Positions 1 to 7,372 are shown, counted from the stretch's first letter. The stretch is DNA of 34,616 bases from Candidatus Cloacimonadota bacterium (GCA_021734245.1 JAIPJH010000022.1:1-34616), one strand, 5' to 3'. Program-made: numbers and translations. Notes: generated by a model not told the origin, from the sequence alone.

Positions 1-843
1 GATTACGAGATCATTTTCGTGGATGACGGTTCCACCGATCACAGCTTCGATGAAATGCGTAAATTGGCAGAAAAAGATAGAAATGTAAAAGTTATCCGAT
101 TTCGTAAAAACTTCGGGAAAGCTGCCGGTTTGCAAACTGGCTTCGATGCAGCTTCAGGCGATATAATTTTCACGATGGATGCCGATCTGCAGGACGATCC
201 GAAAGAGATTTCTGCCTTCCTGCAAAAATTGGAGGAAGGCTACGACATGGTGACAGGTTGGAAGAAAAAACGTAAAGATCCAATTGGAAAAACCTGGCCT
301 TCCAAGCTGGCAAATTCGGTAATGAACAGTGCATTTAAATTAAAAATTCATGATCATAATTGCGGCTTCAAAGCTTATCGAAAAGAGGTGGCGGAAGAAC
401 TGGATGTTTACGGTGAAATGCACCGCTATATTCCAGCTTTAGCTCATGCCAGAGGTTTTAAAATTGCTGAAATTCCAGTCAATCATCGCAAACGAAAATT
501 CGGAGTTTCCAAATATGGAGTAGAACGATTTTTCCGCAGTTTTCTTGATCTTCTCACAGTAAAACTGGTAACAGGTTATCTTCACAGTCCACTCTATCTT
601 TTCGGTAGAATCGGAGCTGGTTTCAGTTTTCTGGGTTTCATCATTGCACTCTATCTCACGATCATGAAATTGGGTTTTCATCAACCTCTCTACAATCGTC
701 CTCTGCTCTATCTGGCTACGCTTCTTATCATCATTGGATTGCAGTTTTTCTCGATCGGACTTCTGGGTGAATTGATCGTAAATCAAAATCGAAAATCAAA
801 TAAGGAAATTAAGATCTCGATCAAAGAAAAGATAAATTTTTAA
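1..843 (+). CDS. Family 2 glycosyltransferase, polyprenyl-phosphate type (5' end cut off)
   Basis: The reading frame is open from the first base of the window (the first codons read DYEIIFVDDGSTD), so the true start lies upstream and the first few dozen residues are missing. Visible GT2 motifs are VDDGSTD for nucleotide binding, a KNFGKAAGLQTGFDAA segment, and DADLQDDP, the metal-binding DxD region. Two membrane segments close the protein (about 586-660 and 700-780), followed by a short basic tail. This layout matches the DPM1/GtrB/ArnC-like enzymes that load a sugar from a nucleotide sugar onto a polyprenyl phosphate at the inner membrane. The donor and acceptor cannot be told from sequence. 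The next gene, 14 bases downstream, makes UDP-glucose, so a cell-envelope sugar role is a reasonable inference. Confidence 0.9.
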   Translation, partial: DYEIIFVDDGSTDHSFDEMRKLAEKDRNVKVIRFRKNFGKAAGLQTGFDAASGDIIFTMDADLQDDPKEISAFLQKLEEGYDMVTGWKKKRKDPIGKTWPSKLANSVMNSAFKLKIHDHNCGFKAYRKEVAEELDVYGEMHRYIPALAHARGFKIAEIPVNHRKRKFGVSKYGVERFFRSFLDLLTVKLVTGYLHSPLYLFGRIGAGFSFLGFIIALYLTIMKLGFHQPLYNRPLLYLATLLIIIGLQFFSIGLLGELIVNQNRKSNKEIKISIKEKINF

Positions 844-857
844 ACAGGAGAAAAATC

Positions 858-2216
858 ATGCAAAATCATCTACCGAAATTTGTGGAAATTATGCAAAATG
901 CAGGTTTGACAGACTTAACAATTCAGGCATTTTCAACTTATTATTATAAAATTTTAGAAGGTGCTTCCGGCAAGCTTACAGAAAACGACATTGATCCTCC
1001 TGAAAGTGATAATATTGCAAGGTACAAAAACCTGCATTCCGAATCTTACGCACCTTTGGAAAAACTTGTTGTGATAAAATTGAACGGTGGTTTGGGAACC
1101 AGCATGGGTTTAAAAAAAGCCAAAACTCTGCTCAAGGTGAAGGGTGAATTGAATTTTCTGGATATAATTGCCAGGCAGATCATTGAATTGCGGGAAGAAA
1201 GCGAAAAGTGCATTCCGCTGATGTTTATGCACAGTTTCAATACGCGGGAAGATTCTCTGAATCATCTCAAAATTTATAACGATTTACCGCTTCCCAACCT
1301 GCCTATGGATTTTGTGCAAAATAAATTTCCCAAAATTCGTCAGGAAGATCTTGCTCCATTGCAAAATGAAGATGATCATAAAAATTGGAATCCACCCGGA
1401 CACGGTGAAATTTACAGTGTTCTTTCCAGTTCGGGAGTGCTGGATAAACTGCTGGAACAGGGTTTTGAATATGCTTTTATTTCCAACTCCGATAATCTGG
1501 GGGCAGTCGTCGATGAAAAGATACTTGGTTATTTTGCTGAACATAAAATTCCCTTTATGATGGAAGTTTGCCAGCGGACAGAAGTTGATAAAAAAGGCGG
1601 TCATCTGGCGCAAACCAAGAATGGGCAACTTCTCCTGAGGGAATCTGCTCAATGTCCTGATGATGAAGTTGAAAAATTCCAGGATATCAATCGTTATTCA
1701 TATTTTAACACCAACAATCTCTGGGTAAATTTGAAAGCCTTGAAGCAGAAGCTGTTTGATACAAATAACTTGTTACCACTGCAGTTGATCTTGAATGGAA
1801 AAGAAGTAGACGGTGTAAAAGTTTATCAAGTAGAAAGTGCAATGGGAGCTGCGATCAGCGTGTTCAAAGGCTCAAAAGCAATCCTGGTAAATCGCGATCG
1901 TTTTGCTCCGGTTAAGAAAACTAACGATCTGCTGGCGATCTGGAGCGATGCTTATAAACTCACCGATAACTATCGATTAATCTTGAACGGACGCAGCAAA
2001 CCACCAAAAATTAGTTTGGATGACAGATATTACAAAACTATCGATCAGTTGCAGGATCATTTTGAGTATGGAATTCCTGATTTGAGAAAGTGTAAAAGTT
2101 TGGAAATCAATGCTAATGTTTATTTTGAAAAAGGAGTTCATATCGTTGGAAATGTGAAGATTTCCAAAGATGCCGATCTTGAGCATTGTACATTGGAAAA
2201 TGAGGAATACAAGTAA
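858..2216 (+). CDS. UTP--glucose-1-phosphate uridylyltransferase, UDPGP (eukaryote-like) family
   Basis: This 452-residue enzyme should make UDP-glucose from UTP and glucose-1-phosphate in the cytoplasm. The signature is the nucleotide-binding loop KLNGGLGTSMGLKKAK at residues 74-89, typical of the UDPGP family (eukaryotic UGPase type) rather than the short bacterial GalU. Further family blocks are PGHGEIY near residue 180, SNSDNLGA near residue 210 and the NTNNLWVNL region. The C-terminal part (VHIVGNVKISKDA) looks like the short left-handed beta-helix of UGPases. An AGGAG ribosome site lies 8 bases before the ATG. The gene probably forms an operon with the upstream glycosyltransferase. Its TAA stop is the first three bases of a hairpin repeat array. 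UDP-N-acetylhexosamine pyrophosphorylase is a less likely alternative. Confidence 0.93.
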   Translation: MQNHLPKFVEIMQNAGLTDLTIQAFSTYYYKILEGASGKLTENDIDPPESDNIARYKNLHSESYAPLEKLVVIKLNGGLGTSMGLKKAKTLLKVKGELNFLDIIARQIIELREESEKCIPLMFMHSFNTREDSLNHLKIYNDLPLPNLPMDFVQNKFPKIRQEDLAPLQNEDDHKNWNPPGHGEIYSVLSSSGVLDKLLEQGFEYAFISNSDNLGAVVDEKILGYFAEHKIPFMMEVCQRTEVDKKGGHLAQTKNGQLLLRESAQCPDDEVEKFQDINRYSYFNTNNLWVNLKALKQKLFDTNNLLPLQLILNGKEVDGVKVYQVESAMGAAISVFKGSKAILVNRDRFAPVKKTNDLLAIWSDAYKLTDNYRLILNGRSKPPKISLDDRYYKTIDQLQDHFEYGIPDLRKCKSLEINANVYFEKGVHIVGNVKISKDADLEHCTLENEEYK

Positions 2217-2318
2217 CGCAAACATCCTTGTTTGCGAAAAATCGTGTGCAAAAACTCTTGTCCGTGAGAACTCGTTCAGGAGTGAACGAGATACAGTAAC
2301 GCAAACATCCTTGTTTGC
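2214..2318 (+). repeat. Hairpin repeat array 1, starting on a stop codon
   Basis: The array has a perfect hairpin at 2217-2236 (CGCAAACA, loop TCCT, TGTTTGCG), a degenerate middle, a hairpin at 2271-2290 (CTCGTTCA, loop GGAG, TGAACGAG), and a second GCAAACA/TGTTTGC hairpin at 2301-2318. Every stem closes a 4-base loop. The TAA of the upstream gene is contiguous with the first hairpin, and TAA also precedes the second copy, so TAA is part of the repeat unit. Near-identical arrays lie at 3128-3237 and 3893-4002. Confidence 0.9.
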
Positions 2319-2322
2319 TACA

Positions 2323-2377
2323 GATTTTCAGACTGGATCACAGGATTTGCAGGAGAAAACCCGCGTCCATCCGCGAT
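2323..2377. repeat. GGATCACAGGATTT-type intergenic repeat
   Basis: The segment contains GACTGGATCACAGGATTT followed by a CCGCGTCCATCCGCG stretch. A close relative (ACTGGATCACGGGATTT) lies at 6390-6407, and a degenerate inverted copy is buried at about 6862-6882. It looks like a dispersed non-coding repeat of the genome. No function can be read from it. Confidence 0.55.
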
Positions 2378-2389
2378 TAGAAAAATTTA

Positions 2390-3130
2390 ATGAAAATCAA
2401 TAAATCCTTCAACAAAAACTACGGACAATGGTTTGTGAATGATGTGCTGCATGCCATCAAAACCTACAAAATGTTTCAACCTGATGATAAAATCTGTGTC
2501 GCACTTTCCGGTGGAAAAGACAGCATCACGCTGCTTTATATTTTGTGGTTCATCAACCGGTATTCCTGGCTCAAGTTTCAGCTTTCTGCTTTACACGTAA
2601 AAACAGCAGAATATGATACTTCTGTGCTCAAAGAATTGTGTAAAGAGTTGGATGTTCCCTACTACCAAACAGAACTTTTCCTGACTGAAAAAACACTTTC
2701 CAAAGATACCTGTTATATCTGTTCCCGCTTAAAACGTGGTGCGATGAGTAAATTTCTGCCGGAAAAAGAAATTCAAATTGTAGCTTATGGGCACCATGCA
2801 GATGATGCGGCGGAAACCTTCTTTATGAACATGATAAAACACAAGCGGCTGGGCAGTTTTTCTCCCAAAGTCGATTTTGAAAAATATTACATAAATATAA
2901 TTAGACCGATGATCTATCTGGAAGAAGCAACGATCTCGACGCTGCATAAAAAAGTAGGTTTACCGGTTTTGGATTATAAATGTCCGCATGAGGATGAAAA
3001 TATTCGCAGTGAGTTCAAAGAAAACGTGCAGAAAATACGGGAAATTTTCGGCATAAAACACTTCAGCCGCATCGTAGTTGAATCGCTGGAGAATATAGAT
3101 TGGAAGAACGTTTGGCAAGATTTGATGTAA
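2390..3130 (+). CDS. TtcA-like PP-loop tRNA-thiolation ATPase
   Basis: This is a 246-residue N-type ATP pyrophosphatase. The PP-loop SGGKDS is at residues 40-45 and GHHADDAAET is at about 134-143. Three cysteines sit where TtcA binds its iron-sulfur cluster: C108 and C111 in CYICSRLKRG, and C198 in YKCPHEDENIRSE. TtcA makes 2-thiocytidine at tRNA position 32. Other members of the superfamily (TtuA, and uncharacterised TilS-like proteins) share the motif set, so the exact tRNA base is uncertain. Ribosome-site support for the ATG is weak. The gene is flanked on both sides by the hairpin arrays, and its stop is fused to the second one. Confidence 0.85.
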   Translation: MKINKSFNKNYGQWFVNDVLHAIKTYKMFQPDDKICVALSGGKDSITLLYILWFINRYSWLKFQLSALHVKTAEYDTSVLKELCKELDVPYYQTELFLTEKTLSKDTCYICSRLKRGAMSKFLPEKEIQIVAYGHHADDAAETFFMNMIKHKRLGSFSPKVDFEKYYINIIRPMIYLEEATISTLHKKVGLPVLDYKCPHEDENIRSEFKENVQKIREIFGIKHFSRIVVESLENIDWKNVWQDLM

Positions 3131-3237
3131 CGCAAACATCCTTGTTTGCGAAAGATTGTCTCACAGACACGCTTGTCTGCAAAAAAAAACTCGTTCAGGA
3201 GTGAACGAGATACAGTAACGCAAACATCCTTGTTTGT
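3128..3237 (+). repeat. Hairpin repeat array 2, starting on a stop codon
   Basis: Four consecutive hairpins are visible: 3131-3150 (CGCAAACA/TGTTTGCG, loop TCCT), 3164-3179 (CAGACA/TGTCTG, loop CGCT), 3190-3209 (CTCGTTCA/TGAACGAG, loop GGAG), and 3220-3237 (GCAAACA/TGTTTGT, one G-T pair). The TAA of the TtcA-like gene is contiguous with the first hairpin. An A-run separates the second and third hairpins. The third array (3893-4002) has the same order and nearly the same sequence. Confidence 0.92.
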
Positions 3238-3262
3238 GGCTCAAAAAACAGAGAGGTAAGTT

Positions 3263-3895
3263 ATGTGGAAAATTGAATCGGATACACCACTAAAATTGGG
3301 TGTGATAGAAATGAAAAACATCTCGGTAACAACCGAGAAAACAGCTTATAACAAAATCCTGGAATGTGCTGCCGAATATGCACAGAAATACCAGAATATG
3401 AATATCGGTGAAATTCCCGGAGTGGCAAATGCGAGAAATCTATTCCGTTCCATCGGCATGGATCCTACCAAACATCGTCCTTCTTCAGAGGGACTTCTGC
3501 GGAGAGCTTTGAAGGGCAAAGATTACTTTTCCATCAATACTTTAGTGGATATTGGAAATTGGTGTTCACTGGATTTTCTGCTGCCGATATGCGTGTATGA
3601 TGCAGATAAAACAGAAGGCGAAATTACAGCTCGCCTGGGAAAAGAAGGTGAAAGCTATTTCGGCCATAATAAACGGGAAGTGAACTTGTTCAATCGCTTT
3701 GTGGTTGCAGACGAAAAAGGTCCTTTCGGCTCTCCCATCACCGATTCTACCAAGACAGCTGTTGATGTGAAAACTAAAAATGCAATTCTCATTATTTTTG
3801 CGCCACAGGATTTTGATGATGAAATTCTGCAGAAAGAAATAAAAATCTTTTCGGAAAGAGTGCAGGAAATTTGCGGTGGAGAAGCTCAACAGTAA
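3263..3895 (+). CDS. B3/B4 tRNA-binding-domain protein
   Basis: This 210-residue stand-alone protein is built from the B3/B4 domain otherwise found in the beta subunit of phenylalanyl-tRNA synthetase. Family blocks in order are NARNLFRSIGMDPTKHRPSSE (residues about 60-80), LLRRALKGK, NTLVDIGNW, LPICVYDADK, and GPFGSPITDSTKTAV near residue 155. Stand-alone members are common and mostly uncharacterised; a role in clearing mischarged tRNA or related substrates is possible but unproven. A GAGAGG ribosome site precedes the ATG at 3263; an internal ATG at 3311 has none. The protein is cytosolic, with no signal peptide. Its stop codon opens the third hairpin array. Confidence 0.87.
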   Translation: MWKIESDTPLKLGVIEMKNISVTTEKTAYNKILECAAEYAQKYQNMNIGEIPGVANARNLFRSIGMDPTKHRPSSEGLLRRALKGKDYFSINTLVDIGNWCSLDFLLPICVYDADKTEGEITARLGKEGESYFGHNKREVNLFNRFVVADEKGPFGSPITDSTKTAVDVKTKNAILIIFAPQDFDDEILQKEIKIFSERVQEICGGEAQQ

Positions 3896-4002
3896 CGCAA
3901 ACATCCTTGTTTGCGAAAGATTGTCTCACAGACATTCTTGTCTGCAAAAAAAACTCGTTCAGGAGTGAACGAGATACAGTAACGCAAACATCCTTGTTTG
4001 CG
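3893..4002 (+). repeat. Hairpin repeat array 3, starting on a stop codon
   Basis: The order is the same as array 2: 3896-3915 (CGCAAACA/TGTTTGCG), 3929-3944 (CAGACA/TGTCTG, loop TTCT), 3954-3973 (CTCGTTCA/TGAACGAG), and 3983-4002 (CGCAAACA/TGTTTGCG). The tetraloop of the second hairpin differs from array 2 (TTCT instead of CGCT) while the stem is unchanged. The TAA of the B3/B4 gene is contiguous with the array. Confidence 0.92.
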
Positions 4003-4029
4003 AAAGATTCTCTAAAAAAACCGTTTTTC

Positions 4030-4058
4030 TTGACAGTTACATTTCACTTTTCACATTT
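4030..4058 (+). promoter_or_regulatory. Candidate promoter for the S51 peptidase gene
   Basis: TTGACA at 4030-4035 is a perfect -35 box. A weak -10 (CACATT or ACATTT) follows after 16-17 bases. A start near 4064 would give a short leader carrying the GAGGA ribosome site before the ATG at 4086. It sits just after hairpin array 3, so this gene is probably transcribed apart from its upstream neighbours. Confidence 0.4.
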
Positions 4059-4085
4059 CAAAACAGAAAATTTGAAGAGGAAAGA

Positions 4086-4736
4086 ATGATGAAAAGAAAG
4101 ATGTTCCTGATCAGTGATATGACCGATTCTTTCCAGGAGTTCTGTAAACATTTCGTTGAAGCTTGCGGAGCAGAAAAAGCCAGAATTGCTTTCCTGATGC
4201 AAGGTGGAAAAGATTGGAAGAAATATTTCGATCAATACGAAGCCTGTTTTCGAAAATCAGAATTTGACGATTTCTTTCCTGTATTTCCCAATAAAAATTT
4301 TAGCTTTAAATCAGAAATGCTGGATCAACTGGCATCTGCAACCGGAATTTTTGTGGGTGGTGGAAATACCTTCCGTTACATAAAAGCTTATGCAGAATCT
4401 CCATTGTCGGATGTTATTCGATCCAAATATTTGAATGGTGTTCCTTATGCAGGACTTTCAGCAGGAGCGATCATATCTGTCCGATTAGGTTTCCTGCCAG
4501 GATTTGTTATCAAACCGCATTTCAAACAGAAGAACCGTTTTTTTGAATTGATCAGCAAAATGCAAAGCGAGAAGAAGGAAATCGGTTTGGGAATGGATGA
4601 CGGAATTTGGATCGAAATTGTCGATGATTGTAATTTCACCTTTCACGGTAATGGAAAATGCTATCTTTTCCGCTTCGAAAATGATCATAAATTTGAATTT
4701 GAAGTTTTCAAAACTGATATGATGGTGATTTTGTGA
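4086..4736 (+). CDS. Peptidase S51 family protein (dipeptidase E / cyanophycinase-like)
   Basis: This 216-residue cytosolic protein has a class I glutamine-amidotransferase-like fold. GGGNTFRYIKAY (residues 91-102) and the nucleophile elbow GLSAGA with Ser125 are the S51 hallmarks. The later block LGFLPGFVIKPHFKQKNR (about 134-151), with H145, matches the region that carries the catalytic histidine in dipeptidase E and cyanophycinase. IGLGMDDGIWIEI corresponds to the family's GIDE-type block. S51 enzymes cleave Asp-Xaa dipeptides or cyanophycin-derived peptides; the substrate here is not readable. Start codons at 4086 and 4089 are both possible, and a GAGGA ribosome site fits either. Confidence 0.82.
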   Translation: MMKRKMFLISDMTDSFQEFCKHFVEACGAEKARIAFLMQGGKDWKKYFDQYEACFRKSEFDDFFPVFPNKNFSFKSEMLDQLASATGIFVGGGNTFRYIKAYAESPLSDVIRSKYLNGVPYAGLSAGAIISVRLGFLPGFVIKPHFKQKNRFFELISKMQSEKKEIGLGMDDGIWIEIVDDCNFTFHGNGKCYLFRFENDHKFEFEVFKTDMMVIL

Positions 4737-4929
4737 ATTCATTTTTTTTAAATGTAAAATTTTATGTTCCAATTTGCAAAGAGAGGTACAGAGGGATTTT
4801 GCTGTTATTTCAATTAAAAATTTAGAAAACTGTTCTAAACCCTCTTTTTTCTCCCTTTTAGAAAAGACTGGGGATGGCGTTTTGCAAGCAAAGCCACCAG
4901 TAGAAAGGGAGACTGATAAAAGGAATTAA
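4737..4929. other. Intergenic region with a small hairpin
   Basis: No gene is seen in these 193 bases. The only structure is an imperfect hairpin at 4876-4895 (GGC, GT bulge, TTTGC, AA, GCAAA, GCC), which could be another dispersed repeat. An AAAGG ribosome site precedes the next ATG. No strong promoter is visible. Confidence 0.4.
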
Positions 4930-5499
4930 ATGAAAAAAGGAATTTTTTGTCTGGAAGGATTGTGGTACGATGATCTGCGAAGAAGATCGACGGTGAAACC
5001 AATTCTGGAACTATTGGAATTGAATTCTGATATTCCTTTTCTGCATTCCGACTGTGCAACTAAAGAAGAATTTGATTTCTATATTACCAAATGGAAAAAG
5101 CACGAATATGATGGCTATCCAATTTTGTATCTGGCTTTTCACGGCTTGGAAAATGGAGTGCTGATCAATGATCTTCCTTATACATTGGAAGAAATGAGCA
5201 ATATTCTGGAAAAGAAATGTCGTCATCGTGTAATTGTTTTTGCTTCCTGCAGCACAATAAGAACAGATAGACGTAATCTGAAGAGATTTCTGAAGAAAAC
5301 CCGGGCTCTGGCAATATGCGGATATCGCAAGGAAGTGCCGTGGATTCAGGCAACTGCGTTTGAATTGATGCTGCTGGCGGCGATGCAGGAAAATGCTTTG
5401 GATGGACGTGGTATCGAGGCAATAGGAAAACGAATAAATGCCACTGCAAAAATGTTCACAGATCTGGATTTTCTGATGCTGACGAATAAAGAAATTTAA
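4930..5499 (+). CDS. DUF6642-type protein with possible caspase-like His/Cys dyad
   Basis: This 189-residue protein has no signal peptide or membrane segment. From memory the opening MKKGIFCLEGLWYDD and the overall pattern match the family catalogued as DUF6642; its function is unknown. Two strand-ends stand out: LYLAFHG with H71, and VIVFASCST with C107. This spacing and context (hydrophobic strand then HG, hydrophobic strand then CS) is how clan CD cysteine peptidases such as caspases and CHAT proteins arrange their catalytic pair. The end (GYRKEVPWIQATAFEL) is also conserved-looking. The catalytic reading is inference. It is a single gene convergent with the sigma factor gene, 15 bases away. 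Confidence 0.7.
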   Translation: MKKGIFCLEGLWYDDLRRRSTVKPILELLELNSDIPFLHSDCATKEEFDFYITKWKKHEYDGYPILYLAFHGLENGVLINDLPYTLEEMSNILEKKCRHRVIVFASCSTIRTDRRNLKRFLKKTRALAICGYRKEVPWIQATAFELMLLAAMQENALDGRGIEAIGKRINATAKMFTDLDFLMLTNKEI

Positions 5500-5514
5500 T
5501 AAATATTATTTTAA

Positions 5515-6375
5515 TCAATAATTTAGCAGATAATCAATATCCTTTTCCATCTCTTCGTAAGCGTCGGCCATGATCTTCTGCAAAGCTGCTTTCTGGATTT
5601 GACGAACTCGTTCCCGGGATAAACCCAATTCTTCTCCGATCTGAGCAAAATTCTTGCCTTTATCACCATCCAAACCAAAATATTGTTTCACGATGAAAGC
5701 ATCACGAGGTGGCAGTTTACTGATGGAATCTTCGATCTTATCCTGCACTCTTTCTCGATAATAAAGCGTTTTTGGATCTACATCATCGGGATCTTCCAGG
5801 AATTCGGAAAGCGTAACGGAATCGTGTTTATTGGTGTAATTTTTATCATCTAATGATGTAGTTTTTACAGCTTGTTTATTAACTTTTTTGATAGCTTTTT
5901 TGTCCAAGTTGCTGCGATCGGCAATTTCTTCTACAGAGGCATGACGTCCTGTTTCGCTGTAAACCTGATCATCGATGAATTTTATTTTGTTCATCATGTT
6001 AGATTTTCCCAGCGGCATGCGAATAACGTTGGTTTTCTCGGCGAGAGCAAACAGAATTCTCTGACGGATCCACCAAACGGCATAGGAAATTAATTTATTG
6101 TCCTTTTCTGGGTCGAATTTTTCGATAGCTTTGATGAGTCCCATATTTCCTTCGCTGATAAGTTCTGCCAGGCTTAAGCCGCGATTTTGATAACGTGCTG
6201 CAACCTTAACCACAAACTTCAGGTTGGAAGTAACGAGTTTATCCAAAGCTTTTTTATCACCTTTCTGCGCTTTGATAGCCAGCTCATTTTCCTCTTCTCT
6301 GCTCAAAGGTTCAATGTTCGATATCTGATTCAGATAACTTTGTAATGCTCTGTCTTTAAATACATTTTCTGCCAT
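5515..6375 (-). CDS. rpoD: Sigma-70 family RNA polymerase sigma factor, short primary type
   Basis: This 286-residue sigma factor directs RNA polymerase to promoters. It has region 1.2 (residues 10-40, SYLNQISNIEPLSREEE), region 2 with the -10 binding and melting helix (GLIKAIEKFDPEKDNKLISYAVWWIRQRI), region 3, and a region 4.2 helix-turn-helix (FAQIGEELGLSRERVRQIQ). Region 1.1 is absent, as in the short primary sigma factors of Bacteroidota and relatives. A group 2 (RpoS-like) assignment cannot be excluded from one genome window, so the symbol is a best guess. Perfect or near-perfect TTGACA boxes in front of several genes here fit a conventional sigma-70 -35 specificity. Confidence 0.9.
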   Translation of the reverse strand: MAENVFKDRALQSYLNQISNIEPLSREEENELAIKAQKGDKKALDKLVTSNLKFVVKVAARYQNRGLSLAELISEGNMGLIKAIEKFDPEKDNKLISYAVWWIRQRILFALAEKTNVIRMPLGKSNMMNKIKFIDDQVYSETGRHASVEEIADRSNLDKKAIKKVNKQAVKTTSLDDKNYTNKHDSVTLSEFLEDPDDVDPKTLYYRERVQDKIEDSISKLPPRDAFIVKQYFGLDGDKGKNFAQIGEELGLSRERVRQIQKAALQKIMADAYEEMEKDIDYLLNY

Positions 6376-6384
6376 ATTACACCA

Positions 6385-6416
6385 TTTTAGACTGGATCAC
6401 GGGATTTACGGGATAA
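6385..6416. repeat. GGATCACGGGATTT-type intergenic repeat
   Basis: The stretch ACTGGATCACGGGATTTACG is a relative of the repeat at 2323-2377 (GACTGGATCACAGGATTT). It lies directly upstream of the sigma factor start and ahead of the GxxExxY gene. Confidence 0.5.
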
Positions 6417-6453
6417 CTTTGAAATTTAGTTAGAAGAAACAAATTTTTAGCTT

Positions 6454-6834
6454 TCATTTCAAATCCTTCAGATCTCGTACTTTTCGTTTAATCTCAACTT
6501 CTTCTTCACCAAAATTAATGAGTAAACCAACATCAATTCCAGTTGCAACAAGATAATTTACCAATTGCATCTCATGAATTTTATTTAGTTTGATTATCGA
6601 TTTATATTCAATAATTATCTTATTTTCAACCACAGCATCTGCAATAAAATTTCCAACATTTATGCCGTCATAATCGACAGCGATTTGTTTTTGGGACTCA
6701 TAGAAAAGACCGTTCTTTTTATATTCTATTTCCATGCATTTTTCGTAAACTGATTCCAAATATCCAAAACCGAAAGTATTATAAACTTTATACGCACAGC
6801 CAATAATTTTATCTGATAAATTTTTATATTTCAT
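6454..6834 (-). CDS. GxxExxY family protein (intact copy)
   Basis: This is a 126-residue protein when started at the ATG at 6834; a TTG seven codons upstream (6855) would extend it. The naming motif is present as GYLESVYEKCMEIEY, followed by ADAVVENKIIIEYKSI, which has the D...ExK spacing of PD-(D/E)xK nuclease-like folds, and by HEMQLVNYLVATGIDVGLLINFG. The family (TIGR04256) is widespread and uncharacterised; a nuclease-like fold is usually proposed and activity is unproven. Two degraded relatives lie directly upstream on the same strand, so this locus has been repeatedly duplicated. The start overlaps the end of the first remnant's frame by 11 bases. Confidence 0.85.
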   Translation of the reverse strand: MKYKNLSDKIIGCAYKVYNTFGFGYLESVYEKCMEIEYKKNGLFYESQKQIAVDYDGINVGNFIADAVVENKIIIEYKSIIKLNKIHEMQLVNYLVATGIDVGLLINFGEEEVEIKRKVRDLKDLK

Positions 6835-6973
6835 TTTTAAATAACCTAAAGGCAAAAACCAGTCGATCCTGTGATCTTGTCAAAACACATTCCAGATATC
6901 CTCTGCCAAGCTCATAATAAACTTCATAGAAGCACTGAATGATATCACTTGATAATCCTGCCTGTTTTAACAT
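6824..6973 (-). pseudogene. GxxExxY 5' fragment (N-terminal half only)
   Basis: Reading down from the ATG at 6973 gives MLKQAGLSSDIIQCFYEVYY then ELGRGYLECV, which is the family's N-terminus up to the GxxExxY motif. Homology then stops (about 6884) and the frame runs on through a degenerate GATCACAGGATC repeat to a stop at 6824, 49 codons in all. The nuclease-like C-terminal half is missing. The break coincides with the inserted repeat. Confidence 0.7.
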
Positions 6974-7061
6974 ACTATTTCCTTATCTGCGAATTTCTGT
7001 GTAAATCCGCGGCTGTTTTTTTGCCGCTGATCAACGCAGATTTAACACGGATATTTGTCTT
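6923..7061. repeat. 139-bp direct repeat, copy A
   Basis: This repeat matches 7234-7372 with a fixed offset of 311 bases and about three differences in 139. It contains the first 17 codons of a GxxExxY gene, its 5' flank, and a non-coding stretch with a GCGGC-N9-GCCGC hairpin and ATTTAACACGGAT, a style of dispersed repeat often seen in FCB genomes. Confidence 0.9.
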
Positions 7062-7284
7062 ATTTCTTTCTTTCATTATCATACACTTTCCTTGAAAATT
7101 CCGGTTCTTCTCCGAAATTTAAAATCAGCCCTACTTCTATATTTGTGGATCTCAAGTAGTTTAATAACTGAGCTTCATGTTCTTCTGTTATTGCTTTTAC
7201 AGCCTTTATCTCGCTTATAATTCTATTATCAATTTCATAGAAGCACTGAATGATATCACATGATAATCCTGCCTGTTTTAACAT
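7060..7284 (-). pseudogene. GxxExxY remnant with internal deletion
   Basis: This is a 74-codon open frame. Its first 17 residues (MLKQAGLSCDIIQCFYE) are the family N-terminus, nearly identical to the fragment at 6824-6973. They are joined directly to the C-terminal half (NRIISEIKAVKAITEEHEAQ, LLNYLRSTNIEVGLILNFGE). The segment with the GxxExxY motif and the first acidic residue of the nuclease-like core is deleted in frame. It could still be translated, but it should be inactive if the family is enzymatic. The deletion looks like recombination between duplicated copies. Confidence 0.7.
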
Positions 7285-7372
7285 ACTATTTCCTTATCTG
7301 CGGATATCTGTGTAAATCCGCGGCTGTTTTTTTGCCGCTGATCAACGCAGATTTAACACGGATATTTGTCTT
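7234..7372. repeat. 139-bp direct repeat, copy B
   Basis: This is the second copy of the repeat at 6923-7061. It continues into a further low-complexity stretch (about 7373-7410, GTGTCTCCGTGTCTCTGTG) that resembles the ACACGGAGACACAG-type repeats found in many environmental genomes. Together the copies mark a 311-bp tandem duplication. Confidence 0.9.

Noticed and set aside
2170-2403. 77-codon open frame through hairpin array 1
   Set aside because: It is composed mainly of repeat sequence and overlaps the end of the UDPGP gene in another frame; the 72-codon frame at 3871-4089 in array 3 has the same repeat-derived peptide. Both are by-products of the repeat.
2214-4002. CRISPR array
   Set aside because: The units are short inverted repeats between genes, with no regular repeat-spacer alternation and no cas genes.
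2214-4002. Rho-independent terminators
   Set aside because: Hairpins are AT-rich, serial and not followed by a T-run on the coding strand; an A-run lies inside arrays 2 and 3. Some effect on transcription is possible but not a standard terminator.
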